This document shows positions 1 to 10,961 of a DNA stretch of 64,000 nt, in pieces. A program made the position numbers and the translations under genes. The notes under the pieces were generated by a model, which searched no databases, was not told the origin of the DNA, and was given only the letters and a program-made list of their open reading frames with translations. The stretch is from Girardinichthys multiradiatus. Its lineage: Eukaryota; Chordata; Actinopteri; Cyprinodontiformes; Goodeidae. The stretch covers positions 10,001,859-10,065,858 of the forward strand of contig NC_061802.1 of NCBI RefSeq assembly GCF_021462225.1, given 5' to 3'. Positions within the stretch are counted from its first letter, which is position 1; each line of letters starts with the position of its first letter.

Positions 1-1712
1 CCAGTCGAGGTCAGCAGCTCCCCACCCCCACTGTAAACAGTGTTGGCGAAGCACTGCTTCCCCCTCCTGAGGCGCAGGACGGTTTGCCCGAATCGCTTCG
101 GGGCCAACCGGTAGTCCTTCTCCATGGCGAACTCCTCCCAGGTCCGAGTTTTTGCCTCTGCCACCGCCCGGGCCGCGGCACGCTTGGCCCCACGGTACCC
201 GTCAGCCGCCTCAGGAGTCCCACAAGCCAACCACAGCCGATAGGACTCCTTCTTCAGCTTGACAGCGTCCCTTACTGCCAGTGTCCACCACCGGATTCGG
301 GGATTGCCGCCGCGACAGGCACCGCAGACCTTACGGCCGCAGCTACGGGCAGCAGCATCGACAATAGATGCGGAGAACATGGTCCACTCGGACTCTATGT
401 CTCCAACATCCCTCGGAATCTGGTCAAAGCTCTCCCGGAGGTGAGAGTTGAATACATCCCTGGCCAAGGGGTCTGCCAGACGTTCCCAGCAGACCCTCAC
501 TATGCGCTTGGGCCTGCCAAGTCTGTCCGGCTTTCTCCTCCCCCAGCGGATCCAACTCACCACCAGGTGGTGATCAGTGGACAGCTCAGCCCCTCTCTTC
601 ACCCGAGTGTCCAAAAAATGCGGCCGAAGGTCTGATGATATGACAACAAAGTCGATCATTGACCTCCTGCCTAGGGTATCCTGGTGCCAAGTGCACTGAT
701 GGACACCCTTATGTTTGAACTTGGTGTTCATTATGGACAATCCGTGACTAGCACAGAAGTCCAATAACAAAACACCGCTCGGATTCAGATCGGGGAGGCC
801 ATTCCTCCCGATCACGCCTCTCCAGGTGTCACTGTCGTTTCCCACGTGGGCGTTGAAGTCCCCCAGTAGAATAATGGAGTACCCAGGAGGGGCACTATCC
901 AGCACCTCCGACAGGGATGCCAAGAAGGCCGGGTACTCCGCCCTACCACTCGGCCCGTAGGCTGAAATGACAGTCAGAGACCTCTCCCCAACCCGAAGGC
1001 GCAGGGATGCGACCCTCTCATCCACTGGGGTAAACCCCAACACGAGACGGCTGAGCTGGGGGGCGACAAGCAAACCCACCCTAGCCCGCCACCTCTCCCC
1101 GCGGGCCACTCCAGAGTAGAAGAGAGTCCAGCCCCTCTCGAGGGTATGGGTTCCAGAGCCCACGCTGTGCGTGGAGGCGAGCCCGACTATTTCTAGTCGA
1201 TATCTCTCGACCTCCCGCACAAGCTCAGGCTCCTTGTCCCCCAGCGAGGTGACATTCCATGTCCCTAGAGCCAGCCTAAGCATCCGGGGATCGGGCCGCC
1301 GAGGTCTCCACCTTCGTCCACCGCCCAATCCTCTTTGCACCGGTCCCCCACAGTTCCCCCTGCAGGTGGTGGGCCCACTGGGGGATGGTCTTGCGTCTCT
1401 CGTTCGGGCTTGGCCCGGCCGGGTCCCGTGAGGAGCAACCCAGCCACCAGGCATTCTCCGACGAGTCCCGACCCCAGGCCTGGCTCCAGGGTGGGACCCC
1501 GGCTCCGCCGTACCGGGCGACGTCACGTGCCTCGATTTTGTAGTCGTCATGAGGGGTTCTTGAACCGCTCTTTGTCTGACCCGTCACCTAGAGCCTGTTT
1601 GCCATGGGAGACCCTACCAGGGGCATTTAAGCCCCAGACAACATAGCCTCTAGGATCATTCGAGCACTCAAACCCCTCCACCACGTTAAGGTGGCGGTTC
1701 AAGGAGGGGATC
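1..1712 (-). mobile_element. 5' half of an APE-type non-LTR retrotransposon (LINE), truncated by window edge
   Basis: Read on the minus strand, this is the 5' region and endonuclease part of a fish LINE. It begins near 1712 with a GC-rich 5' leader and runs left off the window. Broken frames read [20 protein letters not shown], then [20 protein letters not shown] and [14 protein letters not shown]. These are the TWN, GDFNAH and SDHH-type motifs of an apurinic-like endonuclease. The reading frame is interrupted, so the copy is probably dead. The clade (Rex1, RTE or L2-like) is not resolved from this half. Base composition is much richer in G+C than the flanking sequence. Confidence 0.88.
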
Positions 1713-1715
1713 TTT

Positions 1716-2110
1716 AGGCTTTAATAACAAAATAGATCAACTTACACGAGTTTCCAAAGCTTCAAACCATGACATGGAACAGGAATCGGCATGGAAGTAA
1801 ACAGGAGGACCGAGCGAGGAACAATGAAAATAACCAAACATATATACTGAGGGAAGAGGAGTGTATACCAATGAAAAAGGCTGATAGGTAATCAGAAGAA
1901 AATGACAACAGGTGTGGAACTGGGTTGCAGAGGAAAACTGAGGGAAGGTGACAGATTACAACAAACGAAACTAGACTCCAGATGGAGAAAACAAACATGA
2001 GAAAACAATACTAAATGACAAAAACCCGGAAAACACAGATCTAAAGAGAACAAAAAATAAAAACACAACTCCAAAATGGCAAAGCATGACATCAAGAAAT
2101 TGTTCACTTG
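1716..2110 (-). repeat. A-rich teleost dispersed repeat, copy 1
   Basis: Purine-rich on the plus strand, with a short CAGGTGTGGAACTGGGTTGC segment and runs such as GAGAAAACAAACATGAGAAAAC. The same style and shared words (tttattaa, aacaggtgtga, ggaacaggaa) recur at about 30575-30965 and 36240-37075. The family looks like a non-autonomous or LTR-like fish repeat. I cannot name it. Confidence 0.45.
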
Positions 2111-2319
2111 ATTTTTCCATCTTGGAATATAGAAATTGTAACTTCTGAGTGCAAAATGAATGCAACAAACCTTCACACCAGGAATTTCCATTAGACTTGG
2201 TATTCACATGAGAAGCCTTAAATATATTTGGTTGTGAATGCATATTAGATTGATAGACCTGGCATGTCTCTCCGAAGCAATGAGATTTGTACAGAGTTTT
2301 TACATTTACCATTTGAATA

Positions 2320-2570
2320 ACAATCAGAATCAGCTTTATTGCCAAGTTTGTACAGAGACACACGAAATTTGACTCTGGTACACTTTTTAAATGTACATCT
2401 ATACACAATTACAAGAGAATATAATGTGAAATCAGTCCAAGTATGCATGGTGTTGTTCTGGAACTCTGACTGTCAAGTGTTCATCAGAGAAAACAGCCTG
2501 GGGGAAGAAACTCTGTGGCAGCTGTATGGTGTCACATTCCTGCCAAAAATCCGAGGAGCGTTTTAAGCAA
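2320..2570 (-). repeat. LINE 3'-end fragment (AATCAGAATCAGCTTTATTG type)
   Basis: It starts with the widespread fish LINE tail AATCAGAATCAGCTTTATTG (2328-2341 region) followed by a GAATTTGACTCTGGTA-like block. The antisense of a conserved LINE C-terminal region follows (CAGAGAAAACAGCCTGGGGG, near 2485). Only the 3' end is present, which is typical of 5'-truncated retroposition. Confidence 0.6.
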
Positions 2571-2819
2571 TCACAACAGCGCATCTTTTAGAGAGCACAT
2601 AGCTCTGATCGCAGGCCTGCACCTTAATTCGAGAACCTTTGAACGCAGCACAGCGAGCAGTAAAACACGGCCCCTGCACCCATCTGTTCGCTCTCGCAGA
2701 AAGATTCGGCTCTCTCGCTCTGTTTAGTGAGCGTATTTGTCAGTTGGGGGCAGAAACTCTTCTGATTGATCTGATTGGCCGGATTTTCACCTCATATCCG
2801 GTCGCAGCCAGCACAGGAC

Positions 2820-2950
2820 ATTGTCTTAAAGGAGAAGAAGAAGAGCAGGGAACGTGACATGGATTCAAAGCGTTGAAGAAAACGAGGAATAAATAAGAAG
2901 GTAAGGAAAGGAAAAGTTGGTTGTTGATTGCAACACTTTTTTACCCGTGA
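2820..2950 (+). repeat. Left arm of a ~128-bp inverted-repeat pair
   Basis: This arm, which includes GAAGAAGAAGAGCAGGGAAC and GTTGGTTGTTGATTG, reappears as its reverse complement at 3405-3532 with only a few differences. The spacer of about 455 bp contains unrelated AT-rich sequence. The pair could be the arms of a foldback element or two opposite insertions of one repeat. Confidence 0.85.
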
Positions 2951-3404
2951 CATTTATCCAAAAAGAAATCCAGATTCTTACAGATGTTAAGAGTGGTGTG
3001 AGACTCACTTCCTCTGACATCTCACAAAATGAACTCTTCAATGCTGTCCTCAACTGTATCAAACAACAATGTCAATAAAGCGGTTATTATAATCAGCATG
3101 CAGAGTTTAGAGAAAACGTCCTCTCAGAGACATACTGTTAGTGTTGAGATTTTGACATCTACAATTAGAAATTGTCTCAGGCTAATTAATTTAACATATC
3201 CACAGCTAACCGATTGCTATTAAACTAACCAATAATCATTCAAGAATCTTTACTGTCATGAGACTATAATAAAATGTTGTTGAGACACCTGGCTCAGAAA
3301 GCAACATAGGAAACATTCAGAAATTCAAAACACTTAGAAAACACAGAAAAAGAAAAATAAGCACCCTTGGAGGACACCCTTGAAAAATATAAATAAAATA
3401 AATG

Positions 3405-3532
3405 TCACCGGTAAAAAAGTGTTCCAATCAACAACCAACTTTTCCTTTCCTTACCTTCTTATTTATTCCTCGTTTTCCTCAACGCTTTGAACCCACGTCA
3501 CGTTCCCTGCTCTTCTTCTCCTATAAGGCAAT
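3405..3532 (-). repeat. Right arm of the inverted-repeat pair
   Basis: Reverse complement of 2820-2950, ending in CTTCTTCTCCTATAAGGCAA where the left arm starts CTTAAAGGAGAAGAAGAAGA. The two arms would form a long stem if single stranded. No recognisable transposase lies between them. Confidence 0.85.
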
Positions 3533-3534
3533 GT

Positions 3535-4520
3535 TTTTTTGTTTTTTTTTCCAACTTTATTGAAGTATATAATGCAAAACAGTACAGGAGTACATTATAC
3601 ATACTAACAGCCGCAGATGGAGACAATGTTTTATAGTCGCATATTACACAAATATATTGAAAATGGTACATAAGGTGCAAGTTGTAATCGCTTTAACATT
3701 GGAGGAATTTCTGATAGATTAAATGTATTGCTTGAACTCATTTTCAAAAATGAAATCAAGTGGTTTTTGGTTGGTATAACGATATTTATGAATATGCCAT
3801 TTAGCTAAGTATATAATAAGGTTGATAATATAGAATTGGGGTTTATTTGCTATTGAAAAGTCAGTGAATCCAAACAATACACGTTCAAAGCAAAAAGAAA
3901 GATTCGGCTCAATATGTGTAGAAATCAAAATTTTTCCAAAACTGAGTAGAGATGGGGCAAGACCAGAATAAATTATATACGTCTTCTGGGTTTTATTCAC
4001 AGAATGAGCAAACAATATCTATATTTTTGTTAAAGCGTTGTAAAAAATAGTTTGGATGGGTAAATTCTGTGAATAATTTTGAACGAAACTTCTTTTACTT
4101 TGTTACTTCGTTACTTTTCATAAGTCCAAATCCTTTTCCAGTTAAGGTTATTTATTGAAGCGTTCCACTAAGAAATCACATAAGGAATTGATGCAACATC
4201 TTTCTGAAATAAATAACGTATATGACGGTTGCAATTATGGAATGAGGAAAAACAAATTTGACCAATTTCGAGTTTAGTTGGATCAAAAGACAATAGAGTG
4301 AGAATCTGTCCTCCAGTACTTTTAAGTAAAATGACTACTCCAGTAGTCATTTTACTTAAATTGCATTTATTATAATATTGAATTCTTTAAACGGTATAAT
4401 GATACCGTATTTCATGACAAAACCTTGATATGTCATTAATGAACCATTAGAGTTGAGCAATTGATGAACTAAAAGTATATTATGAGTAAACCAATTAGGG
4501 TAAAATAAGGACTTGTTTTA
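3535..4520 (-). mobile_element. L1/Tx1-like LINE ORF2 C-terminal fragment
   Basis: The minus strand carries a 98-codon open stretch (3719-4015) containing FIINLI-type and KWHIHKYR segments and NEFKQYI. This resembles the extreme C-terminus of fish L1/Tx1 ORF2 proteins. It is followed by a degraded upstream part to about 4520. The plus-strand left border CCAACTTTATTGAAGTATAT is the complement of the 3' UTR. The copy is truncated and non-functional. It also holds a perfect palindrome at 4321-4360. Confidence 0.65.
4321..4360. repeat. Perfect palindrome, 19-bp arms
   Basis: The left arm TTTAAGTAAAATGACTACT (4321-4339) and the right arm AGTAGTCATTTTACTTAAA (4342-4360) are exact reverse complements, separated only by CC. 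It lies inside LINE-derived sequence that would not be expected to be palindromic. Confidence 0.97.
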
Positions 4521-4659
4521 TATAAGGTGTCTTTATTGATCCATAAATAGTATCTATGGGGGAAGAAATTATGCTTCTAGATCAGTGACCAAGAAAAAAG
4601 CATCTGCTTATGGAAACCAGATAATTTTGCTTCCCAAGAAGGCCCGTGCTGGGCCTTCT

Positions 4660-4998
4660 TTCAGTCAGTCATTTTCTACTGCTTATTCCATAGTGGGTCG
4701 TGGGGGAGCTGGTGCCTATCTCCAGCAGTCTATGGGCGAGAGGCGCAGGTCGCCAGTCCATCACAGGGCAACACACAAACAACCATTCACACACTCATTT
4801 ATACACTTAAGGGCAATTTAGAGTGTCCAATTAACCTAACAGCCAACAACTGTGGGAGGAAGCTGGAGTACCCAGTGAGAACCCACGCATGCACGGGGAG
4901 AACATGCAAACTCCATGCAGAAAGACCCCGGGAATTGAACCCAGGACCTTCTTGCTGCAAGGCAACAGTACTACCAACTGTGCCACCATGCAGCCCAG
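4660..4998 (+). repeat. Teleost SINE-like/LINE-tail dispersed repeat, copy 1
   Basis: Shares long blocks with 33697-34057: CTGGTGCCTATCTCCAGCAG, ATCACAGGGCAACACA, CTGTGGGAGGAAGC, AACATGCAAACTCCAT and a terminal CGTGCAGCCC-like end. Both copies are on the same strand. No coding potential. The arrangement is that of a very abundant fish interspersed repeat. Confidence 0.8.
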
Positions 4999-4999
4999 C

Positions 5000-6395
5000 C
5001 TTCTTCCAATGTAAATAAATAAGAATGGGGATTAATACAAATGTGCGACAATTATAAAATAATATACAGCAGTAAACGTATATTGATCAAATAAATTAAT
5101 ACATGTGGTAATAAATAACTGCACATCCTTTATAGTTCTTTTTATTTGGCACAATTCTTTAAAGGGATGAGCGAAGAGCTTGGCAGCTATGTTTGCCTTC
5201 CTTTGTTAAAACACCCAGTGGTGTTAAAAAAGCTGCCTTTATCTCTGAATTGCTTTATCAGCAAAATCACTTTGCCATTATGCAACAACAAAACAGTTAT
5301 TAGAATAGCTGTGTGTACACCTGCCTGTTGCCATGTCTGCGCACCTGGAGAACTGTGAGTCCCCAGTAATTGTGTGCATGTGTGTGGGGGATAAGCTGCC
5401 TAAATGACTCTTAAACCTTTTCCATGTGAGCTGTATTTAGACTGAACCAATCTTTTACCGCACACAAAGATACACCCGTCTACACCCTCCTCAGTACTGG
5501 ACTTTGTGTTCACTGTATGAGGAGAGTTATTAGGAGATCATATCCAGGTTGATCAGTACTAAGGTGAAAAGACAGAGACTAAAGGTTAAGAGTTTTTAGA
5601 TTGTATAACTTGGAGAATTAAGTCTTTAACAATCAGCATTCAACATGTGAGCATTTTTGAAGAAATGTTGTTATATATGATGTAATCTGCTTTTATGTTG
5701 TACATAATTAGCTTTCAAAATTTTAAATTGAAAATTTAAGAAAGACTTGTATCTGCAGTTTCAGATTTCCAACACAGCAAAATTTGTTAGATTTGCTAGA
5801 TTATGCAAACTGTTCATTATTTGTAGTAGAAAATGGTAGTAATTTCCAGTTAGTTTTCCACTTTCTTGTTATACCAACTGCTAACTTTGTGTACAGATGC
5901 AGCTGCTAAATAAAGTTAATAAGACCTACAACTATTGATATCAGACCATTACAGAATTGTTCAAAAGGCTTCTAAAACATACTTAAAGATCACTGACTAT
6001 ATAATTATTCTAATGCCTTTATTATTGAGAGAAATAACAAAGGGGGTGGTGCCCATGCCAAGGCCACCCATTGGCTTTAAGATTGCATCAGCGTTGATGT
6101 AATCTGTGCCATTTGTTGAAAGGGTTATTACCCAGACTCTAGCTAACCCAGCCTCCTTAAGAAATGGGATGAGATGAGAGAGCTGAAGCTGAAAACAGCA
6201 CTGCATTAAATAACAGTTTTGCCCCTGATGAATTGATTACTGTCAGGTCTGTGGGGAAGGGTGAGTGAAAATGAAAAGTGAACAACACATACTTTATATC
6301 TTTGTTTTCCAACAGACAAAGAGGTTGACCTCCTCCTATTACTATGGGATATGTGTCTTATAATACAAGGAGAAAGTACAAAGCCTGGCAAAATG
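5000..6395. other. No recognisable gene or repeat
   Basis: AT-rich sequence with only short random frames. The stretch lies inside the presumed anos1 intron 1. I see no splice-bounded coding block on either strand. Confidence 0.5.
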
Positions 6396-7265
6396 ATTTA
6401 TTCCACTTGAGCTTTTCAGATTTTTATGTAATGGACCAACACAAAATAGCACAAGTGGAAGAAAAATGAAATTTTAAAAAGGACTAAAGGTTTTCAAAAT
6501 GATTTAAAAATAAAAATCGGAAGTGTGCCGGGTATTTGTATTTAGCCCCCTTTATTCTGATGATCCCAAATAAAATCCAGTATAAACAACTGCCTTCAGA
6601 ACCACCTAATTGTTAAATGAAGTTTAGCTGTATCAATCGCAGTGCCAGATAAAGTTGTGTGCCAACCTGTCAAGACATGGCTGTCCACACAACAGGAAGG
6701 GCAAGGAGAACTTTAATCAGAGAAACACCCAAGAGGACCATGGTAACTCTGGAGGAGCTGCACAGCTCAGGTCAGAAATTCAGTTGACAGGGCAACTATT
6801 TGTATTGCACTGTGCAAAGCTGGTCTTTATGGAACAATGCCAAGAAGAAAGCCATTGTTGAAACAAAGCCGTACAAAGTCACATAAACAATTTTCCACAA
6901 GCTGTAGGGGGACACTGCAAACATGTGGAACAAAGTGCTCTAGTCTGAGGGGATTAATGATTTAAGTTTATGCTACGTGCCATGTATGATGAAAAACTAA
7001 CACAGCATCACCATGATCACACCTTCTTCACCATGAAAAATGGTGGTGGCAGCATCATGCTGGGGGATGCTTTTCTTCAACAGGGAGAAGGAAGAAAGAG
7101 AAACCTGGTAGAGTTTGCAGAAGACTTGAGATGAAATGGAAGTTTGCCTTCCAGCAGAACGACCCTGAACATATATCCAGAACTAGAACGGAATGGCATA
7201 GTGCTGTAGAATGATTAAAATCAAAATTCACTTTACGTAGAACCTGTGGGAAAAGTTAAACATTG
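6396..7265 (+). mobile_element. Decayed Tc1-like transposon
   Basis: Plus-strand relic of a Tc1-family transposase gene. Recognisable blocks include AATGGTGGTGGCAGCATCATGCTGGGGGATGC (7038-7069, encoding the GGGS-x-M core), GAAGACTTGAGATGAAATGG and CCAGCAGAACGACCCTGAAC (before the second catalytic Asp). The left end resembles a TIR (6385-6450). Many frameshifts are present and there is no open frame. Confidence 0.75.
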
Positions 7266-8070
7266 GTATTAAAATATGCTTTCATCCTTTATCTTCCACT
7301 ACAGAATTGCACACTACTTTTGTTGATCCATCACTAAAAATCCCCCAAAAAATCCTGATCCTAAAGACTATATCAATATTAGTTGTTGGGTAATATACTC
7401 CACTTGTTATGAACTTGCATCTAACATACTATTGCAATATTTATCCAAGTGGACAGAGTCTCATGACAGCAGATGCTTACATTGGACACAAATGACACTG
7501 CCCAAAACGTTAAAGGTCAGAGTGTAACAACCACAGAGAAAGAGAATGAAGAAGAAAATAGGTATATATTGTGCCTGATATTGTCATTTCATTATTTACC
7601 ATTATTATTGCCATGTGCAAGATTTTGTAATATCATCCAGCCTTACCTCCATAACTTTCTTGGTCAAAACCAATCTCCTTCTGAATGGTCTGAATGTCCA
7701 AAACCCCCAGTATAGAATATGCTGGGGTCATTATATGCCTTCATAAAGCTATGGCTATAGAGTGCTGGCTTATGTTTTTTTAAATACAAGTCTAGTTCTT
7801 GCACAGCTCCATACCAACATGCCTTGTAAGTTGAAATTAGTTTAATAGCCATTGATCCCTCTGGATCAAAAATTCAGAAATCCCTTAATGCCGTGCACAT
7901 TTACACAAGAGACATTCACAGCTGCAGAGTCTTTATATCTTCACATTGTAGAGGTGATCTTGGGCTCAGTCCCTGTTGTCTAAACGAACTTCAGATTTCA
8001 GAAGTTAATTTTTTCCCATTATCCTTCATCCTATTTAATAAACTAGGCAAACTTTGTTGACAGGAGGTAA
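7266..8070. other. No recognisable gene or repeat
   Basis: AT-rich intronic or intergenic sequence. I recognise neither conserved coding nor mobile-element sequence. Confidence 0.45.
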
Positions 8071-8250
8071 TAAAGGTTTGGGCTGAAACGATTCCTCGAA
8101 TTACTCGTGTTCCTCGATTACTAAAATTCCTCGAGGCAAATTATCTGCCAAGAGGCTTCTTTAAATTCCACTTAACTACTCAGCGCATTGTGTTTCGGCC
8201 GGGTGGTCATTTGTGTTGCACATTGCTGTCACTTCAGCTAATGATGGTCT

Positions 8251-8520
8251 ATGCTGTTTAGTCATGGATACCAAATGGGGTTATCAGATATGGATGGAGG
8301 CGAAAGGCAAACAAATTACGAAGTGTCAAAAGTGTGGGATCATTTTAAACTTAGAAAAGAAAGCACTGCACGGTGTGTTTACTGCAACACTGACTTTGCA
8401 TTCTATAATACCACGTCCTCCATGTTGCAAGACTTGAGCAGGAAACATCTGCTGCAGCGGCAGACACCTCCATTCCTGGGGACGGCCCCTGTCCCCACCT
8501 GTCAATTTCCATGTTTATAA
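8251..8520 (+). pseudogene. BED-finger fragment of a hAT transposase
   Basis: A 90-codon open stretch within the hAT element. The BED zinc finger spans roughly residues 25-66 (KVWDHF, C-x2-C in RCVYC, then LSRKH). BED fingers bind the transposon ends. The missing first His and the lack of a downstream RNase H-like domain mark it as a relic. The next frame (8213-8437) is a shadow of it. Confidence 0.65.
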
Positions 8521-8992
8521 TCAACTCGCACTTTAAAAGCACACCAGAAAGACATTTCATACTGACAGAAGCCTTCCTAAACAAAATATGTCTGCAAATT
8601 GAGATCATCGCAAAACTGAAAAACTGAAAGTGAGGTTTGATATATAAAAGGCAAGGTTTATTATGCATTAATTTAAATTTGCTGTTTGCCTTTTTGATAA
8701 GTAATGTGTAATTGTTTTTTGCACTTAAGTACACTACAAGGGTTCTACTTTATTTGGATAACATTATGCTTTTTGGTGCTAATAAAATCTTTGTAAAAAT
8801 CCAGAATGCAATATGCAAGGGACACTTTATGCACTTCTTTGTTTGTGACCATTTTTACTCCAAAGGCAGCTAGCACTGTACGGATGTTAAGTTAACCAGA
8901 AACGGCTGGGCTTTTGACATGTTGATGTCAGAACTTTTTGTTTTGGCTATAGATGCATCCTTTGCTACAAATGTGTAAACTAAAGACAGACT

Positions 8993-9019
8993 ATGTTATT
9001 GCTTCTCAAGCAATAACAT
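8993..9019. repeat. Perfect 12-bp-arm hairpin within hAT element
   Basis: ATGTTATTGCTT (8993-9004), a CTC loop, then AAGCAATAACAT (9008-9019). Exact complement arms, AT-rich. It lies within the hAT element and may be a structural subterminal motif or a local inverted duplication. Confidence 0.9.
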
Positions 9020-9548
9020 GTTGATTTTTAAAAAAAGGATTTGAATTGTTTGTTTACTTTCATCTATTTCTATTACTCCTAGATTAAGCTTAAATAATTA
9101 GCTATTATTATTGTTAGTTAAATAAAAAATGTGCAGAATGTGACCATTTTTTTATCCAATTACTCGATTAATTGTCAGAATAATCGACAGAATAATAATC
9201 GTTTTTGTTTTGCTCAAATCTTACATACTTTTGAGGTTAATTCAATGACACAACTTTGCACAGCCTATAGCATGTTTATGCAATCAGAATATTTACTCTT
9301 CCAAACAAATTTATAAAGAAACATTTATCAAATACAACCTCAAATTAACATGTCACTTGAACTCTTGTGTGCTTAACATCATCATGCACTACATGGACTA
9401 ATAGTTCTTCACAGCTTGAATAATTATGGAAAAAGCTATAAATACAGGGTAAACCAGAAGACATGTGTACTATTGTTCTATCTTGTTTTGGTCAAGAAGG
9501 TGTAGATTTTCTGTTATCCAGAACCTGACATTCCTAACTGCTTAAATA

Positions 9549-10959
9549 CAGTGGCTTGTAAAAAGTATTCATACCGCTTGAACTTTTTCACATATTGTCA
9601 CATTACAACCACAAACATAAATATATTTTTGGGGAATTTTATGTGAAAGACCAACACAAAGTGGTATACAATTGTGAATTGGAATGAAAATTACACATGA
9701 TTTCTTTTTGTTTTTACAAATAAAAAACTCAAAAGGGCATTGTGCAAAGGTATTCAGCCCCCCTATGTCAATACTTTGTGGAAGAACCTTTTGCTGCAAT
9801 TATATCTGCAAGTCTTTTAGGGTATGTTTCTACCAGCTTTGCACATCTAGTGTCTGAAATGTTTGCTTGTTCTTCTTTGCAAAACAGCTCAAGCTCAGTT
9901 AGATTAGATGGAGAGCGTTTGTGAATAGCAGTTTTCAGATCTTGCCACCGATTCTTGATTTGGTTTCGGTCTGGACTTTGACTGGGCCATTCTAACACAT
10001 AAATATGGTTTGTTTTAAACCACTCCATTGTAGACCTGGCTTTAAGATTAGGGTCGACTTGACAGTGGGGATAGTGTTTTCTGAGTGATGTGCAGTGTTA
10101 GTTCTCTGCCACACGAAGCGTTTGGCATTTTGGCCAAAAAGTTCAATTTTAGTCTCATCTGACCAAAGCACCTTCTTCCACATGTTTGCTGTGTCCCTAA
10201 CATGGCTTCTGGCAAACTGCTAATGGGACTTGTTATAGTTTTCTTTTAACAATGGCTTTCTTCTTGCCACTCTTCCATAAAGACCACATTTGTACAGTGC
10301 ACGACTAATACTTATCCTGTGGACAGATCTCCCCACATGAGCTGTAGATCTCTGTAGTTCGTCCAGAGTCACCATGAGCCTCTTGGCTGCATCTCTGTTC
10401 AGTGCTCTCCTTGTTCAGCCTGTAAGTTTAGCTGGACGTCCTTGTATTGGTAGGTTTACAGTTGTGCCATACTTTTTCCATTTCCGCATCATGGATTAAG
10501 CAGTGCTCTGTGAGATGTTCGAAGCTTTGGAAATCTTTTTATAGCCTAAGCCTGCTTTAAACTTCTCCACAACTTTATTCCTGACATATATGGTGTGTTT
10601 CTTGGACTTCATGATGCTGTTTGCTCCCCAGTATTCTCTTAACCAACCTTGAGGCCGTCACAGAGCAGCTGTATTTGTACTAAGATTAGATTACACAGAG
10701 GTTGGCTCTATTTAGTCATTAGCAATCATCAGGCAACTTCACAGAAAAGGGGGCTGAATAATTTTGCACACCACACTTTTCAGTTTTTTATTTGTAAAAA
10801 CATTTTTTAATCATGTATAATTTTCATTCCACTTCACAATTGAATCCCACTTTGTGTTGGACTTCACATAAAATTCCAATAAAAAATTTTATGTTTGTGG
10901 TTGTAATGTGACAATATGTGGAAAAGTTCAAGGGGCATGAATACTTTTACAAGCCACAG
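9549..10959 (-). mobile_element. Full-length but inactivated Tc1-like transposon
   Basis: Terminal inverted repeats of roughly 110 bp. The left end is CAGTGGCTTGTAAAAAGTAT (9549 onward). The right end (10850-10959) contains its complement, ATACTTTTACAAGCCAC. TA dinucleotides flank both ends (9547-9548 and 10960-10961), as expected for Tc1/mariner. The antisense transposase is broken into frames at 9768-10028 and 9992-10183. The C-terminal part shows [18 protein letters not shown], where the third catalytic residue is Lys in IKNRW rather than Glu (IEN). The length is normal for the family (1.4 kb) but the copy is dead. Confidence 0.9.
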
Positions 10960-10961
10960 TA

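Larger units (their letters stand above)
8077..9210 (+). mobile_element. hAT-type element with BED zinc-finger remnant
   Basis: Bounded by related ends: GGCTGAAACGATTCCTCGAA at the left, and at the right the reverse complement AAAACGATTATTATTCTGTC / TTAATCGAGTAATTGG. About 1.1 kb long. Inside (8251-8520) the frame reads SKVWDHFKL, ESTARCVYCN and SSMLQDLSRKH, the layout of a BED finger from a ZBED/hAT transposase (W..F, C-x2-C, then a His pair). The first zinc His is Asp here (DLSRKH instead of the usual HLxRKH), so the finger is probably dead. No DDE catalytic domain follows, so this is an internally deleted, non-autonomous copy. Confidence 0.75.

Noticed and set aside
84..635. 183-codon plus-strand frame
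   Set aside because: Antisense shadow of the LINE on the minus strand; the real coding text is the endonuclease on the other strand.
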